Shown here: piece after piece, positions 24,439 through 34,534 of the stretch
Position numbering within the stretch: position 1 is the stretch's first letter
How the letters are laid out: the number at the start of each line of letters is the position of its first letter
Source of the DNA: CAVVJA01 sp963779485
GTDB lineage: Bacteria; Actinomycetota; Actinomycetes; Mycobacteriales; Jatrophihabitantaceae
NCBI GenBank assembly: GCA_963779485.1
Contig: CAVZYJ010000013.1
Location: 682,001-746,000, forward strand
Direction of reading: 5' to 3'
DNA length: 64,000 nucleotides
Notes under the pieces: generated by a model
What the model saw: the letters and a program-made list of their open reading frames with translations, nothing else
Told to the model about the DNA's origin: nothing
The model's database searches: none
Made by a program: the position numbers and the translations under genes

Positions 24439-25397
24439 CAGCGCACTCCGCTGCCCACGAGGACCCGGCGCTCCGCGACCACGAAGCGAACGATGTCGGT
24501 GAGCCAATCCCGGTCAGTGCGCAGCTGCAGGTGCGCGGCGCCCGCGTGCCGGAGCGTGGTCGCGATCCAGGCCCGCTGCTCGGTCGCGGCAGCGGCATAC
24601 CGGGCCCGGATATCCGGGCGGGACGTCTGGACCTCGACCTGCTCGCCGGTTTCCGGATCGACGAAGGTCATCAGCCCGGCCGCCGGCAGCTCCAGTTCGC
24701 GCGGATCCACGATCTCGATTCCGAGAAGCTGATGCCGACCGCCCAGCGCCCGTAACGGACGTTCCCAGGACGCGCCGTCCGACCCGTCGGCCGCGGAATC
24801 GAGAAAGTCCGACACGATCGCGACCAGCCCGCGCCGGCGCGGCGGGCGCCGCAGCTGCTCGACGGCCGCCGCCAGGTCCCCGCGGCCGCCCGAGCTGGCC
24901 CGCGGCGTCTGGGCGATCTTGCGGATCAGGTAGCGGGCGTGCTCCCGGCCCGGTCGGGCTGGGATCCGGTAGTTGCCCTCGCCGGTCGTCACAATGGCGC
25001 CGATGCGGTTTCCGCCTCGCGAGCTCAGATGCACCACCGCGGTGATGGCGGCCAGGACGAGCTCGCGCTTCTCGCTCAACGCGGTGCCGAAGTCGAGGCT
25101 CGGGGACAGGTCGACGACAAGCCAGGACTCCAGCTCACGGTCGGCGACCGTCTGCCGGACGTGCGGGACGAGCGTGCGGGCGGTTACCGGCCAGTCCATG
25201 CGGCGGACGTCGTCGCCCGGGTAGTACAGCCGCGACTCGCCGGCCTCACTGCCGGGACCCGGCACCAAGCCCAGGTAGTTGCCTTGCAGCAGGCCGTCCA
25301 GCTTGTTGCGAACCGTCAGTTCGAGGCGACGGAGCAGCGCCTCCGCCGACGTGACGTCCAGCGTCGGCAGGCCGTCCGCCTCCGCCGCGTCGCTCAT
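24438..25397 (-). CDS. DUF58 protein
   Basis: This 319-residue protein carries the DUF58 signature YYPGDDVRRMDWPVTART at about residues 58-75, followed by a VWA-like fold with VVDLSPSLDFGT. It is the usual partner of MoxR ATPases. It lies between moxR (55-nt gap) and the VWA gene (4-nt overlap). Its biochemical role is not established; participation in envelope-linked complex maturation is an inference from the family context. Confidence 0.9.
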   Translation of the reverse strand: MSDAAEADGLPTLDVTSAEALLRRLELTVRNKLDGLLQGNYLGLVPGPGSEAGESRLYYPGDDVRRMDWPVTARTLVPHVRQTVADRELESWLVVDLSPSLDFGTALSEKRELVLAAITAVVHLSSRGGNRIGAIVTTGEGNYRIPARPGREHARYLIRKIAQTPRASSGGRGDLAAAVEQLRRPPRRRGLVAIVSDFLDSAADGSDGASWERPLRALGGRHQLLGIEIVDPRELELPAAGLMTFVDPETGEQVEVQTSRPDIRARYAAAATEQRAWIATTLRHAGAAHLQLRTDRDWLTDIVRFVVAERRVLVGSGVR

Positions 25398-25451
25398 CTC
25401 ATAGCCTCGCGCGCACGTGCGTTCGCGCCCACGCGCGCGGTGCTCGCTCGC

Positions 25452-26516
25452 TCACGCAGTGCGCTCCCAGGAACTGCCTTGCCCGTAGCCGGGTTGGTGG
25501 CCGCCGGCTCGCTGTCGAGGCGCGACCTGAGGCAGCGGGATGGTCTGCAGGATGCGTCGCACCGCGTGAACGGCCGGGATGCCATCGGCGATCGCGTCGT
25601 AGGACAGGACCATGCGGTGCGGTAGGACGTCGGTGGCCACGTCGAGCACGTCCTGCGGAAGCACGTAGTCGCGCCCGCGAAGCAGCGCGATCGCCCGGCC
25701 GGCGGCAATCAGCCCCAGGCTTGCGCGCGGGCTGGCACCGTAGGACACCCACTGCCCGACATCGGGCATGCCGTGCTGGGTCGGGGTGCGAGTGGCGAGT
25801 ACCAGCCGGACCACGTAGTCGACGATCGCGTGGTGTACGAACACCCGCGAGGCCGTGACCTGTAGCCGGGACAGCTCGTCGGTAGTGATCACCGGGTTGG
25901 CGACCGGCGGCTCGCCGCCCATCCGGTAGACGATCTCGCGCTCCTCGGCGGCCGTCGGATAGTCGACGACGATCTTCATCAGGAACCGGTCCCGCTGCGC
26001 CTCGGGCAGCGGATAGACGCCCTCGCTCTCGATGGGGTTCTGGGTGGCGAGCACGAGGAACGGCGACGGTACGGGATACCGCACCCCGCCGATCGTCACC
26101 TGTCGTTCGGCCATCACTTCCAGCAGGGCGGACTGGACCTTGGCCGGCGCCCGGTTGATCTCGTCGGCCAGCACGAAGTTGGCGAAGATCGGGCCCAGCT
26201 CGGTGTCGAACCGCTCGGTCGAGGGCCGGTAGATGCGGGTGCCGACGATGTCGGAGGGCACGAGGTCAGGCGTGAACTGCAGCCGGGCGAAGCTGCCGGT
26301 CACGGTGCGGGCCAGCGTCTCGACGGCCAGCGTCTTGGCGACGCCGGGCACGCCCTCCAGGAGGCAGTGCCCACGGGACAGCAGGCCGACCAGCATGCGT
26401 TCGACCAGGCGCTCCTGACCGACGATGACCCGCTTGACCTCGAACATCACCCGTTCCAGCGCCGAGGCGTCAGCCGCCGGCGTCGACAGCGGTGGCCCGC
26501 TGGGTTGGTCACTCAC
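25452..26516 (-). CDS. moxR: MoxR-family AAA+ ATPase
   Basis: This 354-residue AAA+ ATPase has the Walker A motif EGVPGVAKTLAVE, the Walker B motif FVLADEINRAPAKVQSALLEV and the sensor stretch LATQNPIESEGVYPLPEAQ. It is believed to work as a chaperone with the DUF58 and VWA proteins encoded immediately downstream. GTG is the start. The NlpC/P60 hydrolase gene lies upstream on the same strand, beyond a small oppositely oriented gene. Confidence 0.94.
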   Translation of the reverse strand: MSDQPSGPPLSTPAADASALERVMFEVKRVIVGQERLVERMLVGLLSRGHCLLEGVPGVAKTLAVETLARTVTGSFARLQFTPDLVPSDIVGTRIYRPSTERFDTELGPIFANFVLADEINRAPAKVQSALLEVMAERQVTIGGVRYPVPSPFLVLATQNPIESEGVYPLPEAQRDRFLMKIVVDYPTAAEEREIVYRMGGEPPVANPVITTDELSRLQVTASRVFVHHAIVDYVVRLVLATRTPTQHGMPDVGQWVSYGASPRASLGLIAAGRAIALLRGRDYVLPQDVLDVATDVLPHRMVLSYDAIADGIPAVHAVRRILQTIPLPQVAPRQRAGGHQPGYGQGSSWERTA

Positions 26517-26605
26517 CTGGATCTCCGTCTCGACGCGGCGGCCCCGGGCCGGCCATCGGCTCGAGTCCGATTTACGGTACGGGACGGAGCGTTAGGTTGC
26601 CTGTA

Positions 26606-26872
26606 ATGCGATCAACTTCCACAGCCGACACCGATACAACGCCGCGGTGTTCTGCCCGCGGCTGCCGGGCCGCCGCCACCACCGACCTATCCTGGCGCAA
26701 CCCGGGGCTGCACGACGCGAGCCGGGTCAAGCACTGGCTCGCCTGCGACGAGCACGCCGACCAGCTGGCCGAGTTCCTCGCCCGGCGCGGTTTCTTGCTG
26801 GCCCGGGACGCACTCGGCGGATCAGGCGGCCAGCGTCTCGTCCAGCCAGTCGAAGAGGACGGCGGCGAATAA
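26606..26872 (+). CDS. small zinc-ribbon-like actinobacterial protein
   Basis: This 88-residue protein contains CSARGCRAAATTDLSWRNPG and HWLACDEHADQLAEFLARRG. The C-x4-C and C-x2-H pairs look like a metal site. Similar small proteins are widespread in actinobacteria and are sometimes mislabelled acetone carboxylase; the role is unknown. It is encoded opposite to the moxR and NlpC genes, between them. ATG at 26606 is preferred over longer upstream frames, which overlap the moxR start and lack similarity. Confidence 0.7.
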   Translation: MRSTSTADTDTTPRCSARGCRAAATTDLSWRNPGLHDASRVKHWLACDEHADQLAEFLARRGFLLARDALGGSGGQRLVQPVEEDGGE

Positions 26873-26981
26873 CGGAAGGTTGCCGACCTGGCAGTGGCCA
26901 TCGGCGCCTTCGAGGGCGGTGAATCGGCGCTCCGTTACCGGCCCACCGGCCGCTGCCGCAAACTGCGCGGCGGTCGCGACG

Positions 26982-28373
26982 TCAGGTCAGCGGGCGGGTG
27001 GCGCCGAAGTAGCCGGCCTCGACCTGCCCGAGCGGTGTGACTTGCACGTACGACCCGCTGTACGGGGCCTGGATGACGTTGCCGCCACCGATGTACAGCG
27101 CCACGTGGCCGATGCCGGCGACCGTGCCGTCGTCGCTCCAGAACACGAGGTCGCCCGGGAGCAGCTGAGCGGTCGACGGGTGATAGGACCCGACGCCCCA
27201 CTGGTTCGGCGCGTAGTGAGACATGTGCAGGTAGGGAGCCCAGGCGAACAGCGTCAACCCGGAGCAGTCGAACCCGATGACGTTGCCGTCATTGCGCGAG
27301 TCGAAGTCCACCGGCACTCCGCGGCTCGGCCCGGTGAACGTGCCACCGGCCCAGGCGTAGGGAATGCCCAGCGCGGTCATGGCCCGAGCGACCGCGGTGT
27401 TGGCGGCGGCGGCCGACCACCGACCGCCGGCGCTCGGCCCGATCGTGATGTCGGCACCCGGATTCATGGTGACCGCAGCCGCTGCCGCAGAGCCGCCCTG
27501 CGCCGCGGCGGCGGCGATTGCGGCTGCTCGGGCGGCGGCGGCCGCGGCGGCAGCGGCCTGTGCGCGCGCCAGGGCGAGCGCTCGTTCCCGCGCAATGCGT
27601 TCCTGCTCCGCTTTCCACGCGAGGTAGGCGGCCCGCTGGTTGTTGAGTGCGGCCAGCTTGCTCTTGGCGGCATCCAGCTTCGCGTTGCTGTCGGCCAGCT
27701 GTTGGGTGAGCTGATCACGCGCGGCCTGCGCCGCGGCCACGGCCGCGTCGGCATCCTTCTTGGCCTGGACCGCAGCCGCGGTAGCAGCGGTCTGGTCGTT
27801 GACCGCCTTGCGCGCGGCTGCGTCGGCGTTCGACTTGGCCACCGTGGCGCGGCTCAGGCCGCCGATGGCCGAGAGCTGGGAGTTCGCGGCGTAGCGGAGA
27901 TAGTCGGCGCGCTGCAGCAACGCGTTCGGATCGCTTGCGGTCAACAGGTCGCCAGCCAGCCCGTCCGGCTGCCCGCTGGTGTAGGCCTCCCGGGCGAAGA
28001 CGACGAACTCGGCCTGCGCCTTGGTGATCGCCTCCTGCGCGGTCTTGACCTGGGCCTGAGCCTTGGCGGCGGCGTCCTTGGCCTGCTGTAGCCGCTCCAA
28101 CGCGAGCGCGAGCTTCTGCTCGGCGCGCTCGGCCACGAGGTTCAACCGCTCGAGCTTGCTCTGCATGACCGCGATCTGCGCGGACAGCTGCCCGACCTCG
28201 GTGGCCAAGTCGTCCTTCGTCTGCTGGGCGCTGTTGATCTGTTGGTCGGACGGATTCGGTGGCGGGTCGGCGGCCGCGGTCACCGGAGCGGCGAGGACCG
28301 CGGCAATCGTCGCGAGGACGGTGGCGAGCACGGCTGATCGACGGCCCAAGTGGATCCGACGTCGTGCGCGCAC
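26982..28373 (-). CDS. secreted NlpC/P60 peptidoglycan hydrolase, RipA-like
   Basis: This protein of about 463 residues has an N-terminal signal sequence (RRSAVLATVLATIAAVLAAP, with cleavage after AADP or nearby). A long coiled-coil regulatory region follows (about residues 45-300), including an extremely Ala-rich stretch. The C-terminal NlpC/P60 endopeptidase domain has VIGFDCSGLTLFAW (catalytic Cys) and GIGHVALYIGGG (catalytic His). It should cleave D-Glu-mDAP bonds for daughter-cell separation. GTG at 28373 is chosen because AGGGG lies nine bases upstream. The position beside moxR matches ripA of mycobacteria. Confidence 0.92.
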   Translation of the reverse strand: MRARRRIHLGRRSAVLATVLATIAAVLAAPVTAAADPPPNPSDQQINSAQQTKDDLATEVGQLSAQIAVMQSKLERLNLVAERAEQKLALALERLQQAKDAAAKAQAQVKTAQEAITKAQAEFVVFAREAYTSGQPDGLAGDLLTASDPNALLQRADYLRYAANSQLSAIGGLSRATVAKSNADAAARKAVNDQTAATAAAVQAKKDADAAVAAAQAARDQLTQQLADSNAKLDAAKSKLAALNNQRAAYLAWKAEQERIARERALALARAQAAAAAAAAARAAAIAAAAAQGGSAAAAAVTMNPGADITIGPSAGGRWSAAAANTAVARAMTALGIPYAWAGGTFTGPSRGVPVDFDSRNDGNVIGFDCSGLTLFAWAPYLHMSHYAPNQWGVGSYHPSTAQLLPGDLVFWSDDGTVAGIGHVALYIGGGNVIQAPYSGSYVQVTPLGQVEAGYFGATRPLT

Positions 28374-28507
28374 AGCCACGATCCCCTCGTTCGATGACCC
28401 CGTGCTTCGACCACGCTGACAATCCAGAGTGCCATCTACGTCCCACATGCGCCAGCGGTACCGTCAGAAACACAGGCACCAACGAGCGCTAAACCTGGCA
28501 AATAGGA

Positions 28508-29512
28508 CTAATAGCTCGGTGCGATGGGCTGGCGGCGTCGCGCGCGCCGGCGCTCCCAGGCCGAGACTCCCAGGTGGACCGCCACCGCGTAGATCACCCC
28601 AGCGATCAGGTCGACGACGTAGTGCTCGCCCAGGTAGACGAGGGCCAACCCCATCGCGACCGGATAGAGCACGATCAGCCACCGCCACGGCGAGCTCAGC
28701 CGGCCGATGACGAACAAGGCGATCAGGGTGGCGAACGCCGTGTGCAGGGACGGCATCGCCGCAACCGGGTTGGCCGCCAGCTGGCCGGCACTGAGCAGGT
28801 TGCCGGCGTGATTGATGTGCAGCCAGAGCCAGCCCCGCGAGGAGGCCCGGATGACCGGCTCGATGACGCCCTCACGCGCCGCGTACCACGGAGGCGCGGC
28901 GGGAAAGAGGACATACGTCACCAGACCAGCCACCGACAGCACGATGACCCGGGTGACGAACTGGATCCAGACCTGGCGATTGCGCAGCCAAAGCACCGCG
29001 GCGACGATCGGCGTCGCCAGGAAGTGGGTGGTGTAGACGAGCGTGGCCAGCGCGTCATACCACGTCGGCGCGCCCGGATGCAGGAAGTGATCTTGCAACC
29101 AGACCGTCGGCACCGTGCCGCCGAACAGAGCGCGGTCAGCCGCGGCGATGTCGGACATGTGCAGTGGCAGGCCGACCCAGGTAGCCAGCCCGCGCGAGAC
29201 GTCGTACACCACGAGCACGGCCGTGAAGGGCAGCCAGTCCAGCAGCACCTGGCGGTACGCGCGCCAGCCCTTGCCCAGGCAGGGGATCGCGAGCCCGGCC
29301 AGGATGATGAGCAGCAAGCTGCCCCGATCCGTCGGCACGCCGACGGTCAGGACCAAGACGATCAGCGCGGCGGCGTAGCCGAGAGCCGCCCGGCGCCGGA
29401 TCCGCCGCCAGCGCCGCTCCTCCGCCGCATCGCGAACGGCCAGCCCGGACGGGCGCCCGTCGCCGACCGTTGACGTCGCGACCGCAGGGTCGGAGGTCGG
29501 TCCCTGCTCCAC
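28508..29512 (-). CDS. PAP2-superfamily membrane phosphatase/transferase
   Basis: This membrane protein of about 334 residues has six or more helices and the PAP2 boxes AAMPSLHTAFATLIAL and YLGEHYVVDLIAGVIYA. That arrangement is that of the PAP2_3 (Aur1/Ipt1-like) group, which acts on lipid phosphates or transfers polar headgroups. The start is unclear: GTG at 29512 leaves the divergent aconitase a promoter region, while GTG at 29566 gives 18 more residues and would run through the hairpin at 29539. Neither has a good ribosome-binding site. The gene lies between aconitase and the NlpC gene. Confidence 0.85.
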   Translation of the reverse strand: MEQGPTSDPAVATSTVGDGRPSGLAVRDAAEERRWRRIRRRAALGYAAALIVLVLTVGVPTDRGSLLLIILAGLAIPCLGKGWRAYRQVLLDWLPFTAVLVVYDVSRGLATWVGLPLHMSDIAAADRALFGGTVPTVWLQDHFLHPGAPTWYDALATLVYTTHFLATPIVAAVLWLRNRQVWIQFVTRVIVLSVAGLVTYVLFPAAPPWYAAREGVIEPVIRASSRGWLWLHINHAGNLLSAGQLAANPVAAMPSLHTAFATLIALFVIGRLSSPWRWLIVLYPVAMGLALVYLGEHYVVDLIAGVIYAVAVHLGVSAWERRRARRRQPIAPSY

Positions 29513-29538
29513 CCCGCCAGCGTACGAATCTCCGGAGG

Positions 29539-29571
29539 CACCGGTGGAAACCGCCAGGGCTTCCACCGGTG
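29539..29571. promoter_or_regulatory. 11-nt-arm inverted repeat upstream of acn
   Basis: CACCGGTGGAA and TTCCACCGGTG are perfect inverted arms around 11 nt. The repeat lies 40 nt before the aconitase start, in the divergent spacer with the PAP2 gene. It could form an RNA hairpin or bind a regulator. Confidence 0.5.
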
Positions 29572-29574
29572 ATA

Positions 29575-29588
29575 TCTTGACGTCGAGA
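29575..29588 (+). promoter_or_regulatory. near-palindromic TCTTGACGTCGAGA motif before acn
   Basis: The 14-nt motif is symmetrical at six of seven positions, and its second half starts 30 nt before the aconitase start codon. I have an impression of similar TCTTGA-N2-TCGAGA boxes before other actinobacterial central-metabolism genes, but cannot verify it. It may be a regulator site or overlap the promoter. Confidence 0.4.
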
Positions 29589-29610
29589 CACTTTCGATGA
29601 AGGAGCCCCG

Positions 29611-32379
<2,769 letters not shown>

Positions 32380-32465
32380 CGCACAGACCGTTTCCACTCC
32401 TATACGGCGGGGAGGGAAGTCGTAACGACTCGGTCTCGATGCTGGCGGCGCCAGGAGGGACGGAG

Positions 32466-32488
32466 ATATGTTCGCCCACACAACATAT
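32466..32488. promoter_or_regulatory. candidate operator of the sugar ABC operon
   Basis: ATATGTT and AACATAT are perfect inverted arms separated by 9 nt, in the only AT-rich part of the spacer upstream of the binding-protein gene. Such spacing fits a dimeric winged-helix regulator, and the ROK repressor at 36 kb is the obvious candidate. Confidence 0.5.
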
Positions 32489-32543
32489 TCGGGTCGGGCG
32501 GGCACGTTCTCGTCGATCCCTGATCGAAAGGCGGGACACGCCT

Positions 32544-33668
32544 ATGCGCAAGAGCGCAATCGGCTTCGTCGTCACGGGGGTCGCTGCCTCCCTCATCTTG
32601 GGCGCGTGCTCGAGTTCGAAGTCGTCCTCAGGCGGAGGCGGTGGCGGTGGAAGTAGCAGCAGTGGCGGAGGCGCCACCACTGGCAGCGTCGGCGTGATCC
32701 TGCCCGACCAGACTTCCTCCCCGCGCTACATCCAATACGACGCGCCACTGCTCAAGAAGGCATTCGAGGATGCCGGCATCAAGGCCGATATCCAGAATGC
32801 GCAGGGCGACAAGACGAAGTTCGCCACCATCGCCGACTCGATGATCCAGAACGGTGTCTCCGTTCTCATCACCGATGGTCTGGACAGCCCCTCCGCGGCG
32901 GCTGTGCAGCAGAAGGCCAAGGCAGCCGGCATCAAGACGATCGACTACGACCGGCTCACTCTTGGCGGCAGTTCCGACTACTACGTCTCCTTCGACAACG
33001 TCGCGGTCGGCAAGCTGCAGGGTGAGGGTCTCGTCGCGTGCCTCGACAAGACAGGCAAGGCGAACCCGGCAGTGGCGGAGTTGAACGGTTCGCCCGATGA
33101 CAACAACGCCACGCTGTTCGCCAACGGCTACAACTCGGTGCTCGACCCGCTGTACGCGAGCGGCAAGTACAAGAAGGCCGGCAACCAGTCGGTGCCCGCG
33201 TGGGACAAGGACAAGGCCGTCACCATCTTCCAGGGCATGTTCACCGCGGCCGGTGGCAACATCGACGGTGTTCTTGCCGCGAATGACACGCTGGGTAATG
33301 CGGCAATCACCATTCTCAAGCAGAACGGCAAGACGGTGCCCGTCACCGGCCAGGACGCGAGCGTGCAGGGTCTGCAGAACATCCTCTCCGGCCAGCAGTG
33401 CATGACCGTCTTCAAGGACGTCAAGAAGGAGGCCGACGCTGCCTCCAAGCTCGCAATCGCGCTGATCAAGGGCCAGGACGCGGCGAGCGCCGGCGTCACG
33501 ACGAAGGTCCACGACCCGACGGGTAACCGCGACGTCCCGTCCGTGCTGCTCACGCCAGTGGCGGTCACGAAGGCCAACATGAAGACCGTCACCGACACCG
33601 GTGAGGTTTCCGTCGCCGACGTCTGCAAGGGTTACGAGGCCCAGTGCAAGGCGGCGGGTATTCAATAG
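32544..33668 (+). CDS. sugar ABC transporter substrate-binding lipoprotein (xylose type)
   Basis: This 374-residue periplasmic-binding-protein-like lipoprotein has a signal peptide ending in the lipobox LGACS, a Gly/Ser-rich linker (about residues 27-46), and a type 1 binding fold with VGVILPDQTSSPRY and TDGLDSPSAAAVQQKAKAAG. It most resembles XylF-type D-xylose binders of the CUT2 family, although the ligand is not proven. ATG at 32544 is the natural start of the signal peptide. A strong hairpin follows the stop, separating it from the ATPase gene and probably raising its relative expression. Confidence 0.9.
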   Translation: MRKSAIGFVVTGVAASLILGACSSSKSSSGGGGGGGSSSSGGGATTGSVGVILPDQTSSPRYIQYDAPLLKKAFEDAGIKADIQNAQGDKTKFATIADSMIQNGVSVLITDGLDSPSAAAVQQKAKAAGIKTIDYDRLTLGGSSDYYVSFDNVAVGKLQGEGLVACLDKTGKANPAVAELNGSPDDNNATLFANGYNSVLDPLYASGKYKKAGNQSVPAWDKDKAVTIFQGMFTAAGGNIDGVLAANDTLGNAAITILKQNGKTVPVTGQDASVQGLQNILSGQQCMTVFKDVKKEADAASKLAIALIKGQDAASAGVTTKVHDPTGNRDVPSVLLTPVAVTKANMKTVTDTGEVSVADVCKGYEAQCKAAGIQ

Positions 33669-33682
33669 CTCTGCAGGCAATA

Positions 33683-33715
33683 CTCCGCGGGGACCCACGG
33701 CGGGTCCCCGCGGAG
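33683..33715 (+). terminator. strong hairpin between binding protein and ATPase genes
   Basis: Arms CTCCGCGGGGACCC and GGGTCCCCGCGGAG form a perfect 14-bp stem with a 5-nt loop, 14 nt after the binding-protein stop. There is no U-tract. It probably acts as an attenuator or mRNA 3'-end stabiliser, giving more binding protein than membrane components. Confidence 0.75.
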
Positions 33716-33738
33716 CCCCTCGAAGTCAGGAGGCGGAC

Positions 33739-34521
33739 GTGCCGACACCCATCCTGCAGTTGAAGGGCATCAACAAAAGTTTCGGACCGGTCCACGTCCT
33801 CCATGACGTCGACTTCGACGTCTATCCCGGCGAAGTCACCGCATTAGTGGGCGACAACGGTGCCGGCAAGTCCACCCTCATCAAGTGCGTCGCCGGCATC
33901 TATCCGATCGACTCAGGCCAGATCCTGTTCGACGGTAAACCGGTGACCGTCCACGGCCCCAAGGACGCTGCCCGGCTCAGCATCGAGATCGTGTACCAGG
34001 ATCTGGCGCTCGCCGACAACCTCGACATCGTCCAGAACATGTTCCTCGGCCGTGAGGCGATCAGCAAGATCAAGATCTCGCTCGACGAAGGCACGATGGA
34101 GCGCAAGGCCCGCGAGGCGCTCACCAGCCTCTCGGTGCGGACAATCAAATCCGTCCGGCAACGGGTGGCGAGCCTGTCCGGCGGCCAGCGACAATCCGTC
34201 GCCATCGCCAAAGCGGTGCTGTGGGAAAGCCGGGTCGTCGTGCTGGACGAGCCCACAGCCGCGCTGGGCGTCTCTCAGACCGAGCAGGTCCTCGAACTGG
34301 TGCGGCGCCTCGCCGACAGCGGCGTCGGTGTGGTGCTCGTATCCCACAACATGAACGACGTGTTGCGAGTATCCGACCGGATTGCTGCGCTGTTCCTCGG
34401 CCGCCTGGCCGCCGAGATTCCCGCCGAAGGCACGAACGTGACCCAGGTCATCGAGCTCATCACGACAGGTCGGTCCGGGTCGATGGGCCTCGCCGCCGAG
34501 GCCGCCAACGTGACCATGTGA
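33739..34521 (+). CDS. sugar ABC transporter ATPase (single nucleotide-binding domain)
   Basis: This 260-residue ATPase energises the importer. It has Walker A GDNGAGKSTLIKC, the signature VASLSGGQRQSVAIAKAV and Walker B RVVVLDEPTAALG. Most CUT2 sugar ATPases (XylG, RbsA) are fused doubles of about 500 residues; this is a single domain like FrcA, so it must dimerise. The GTG start has AGGAGG five bases upstream. It lies between the binding-protein and permease genes. Confidence 0.92.
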   Translation: MPTPILQLKGINKSFGPVHVLHDVDFDVYPGEVTALVGDNGAGKSTLIKCVAGIYPIDSGQILFDGKPVTVHGPKDAARLSIEIVYQDLALADNLDIVQNMFLGREAISKIKISLDEGTMERKAREALTSLSVRTIKSVRQRVASLSGGQRQSVAIAKAVLWESRVVVLDEPTAALGVSQTEQVLELVRRLADSGVGVVLVSHNMNDVLRVSDRIAALFLGRLAAEIPAEGTNVTQVIELITTGRSGSMGLAAEAANVTM

Positions 34522-34534
34522 GGGGTGCGATCTG

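Noticed and set aside
28374..28507. A c-di-AMP (ydaO) riboswitch before the NlpC/P60 gene, as often found in actinobacteria
   Set aside because: The spacer lacks the conserved ydaO core segments, and no matching stems are visible.
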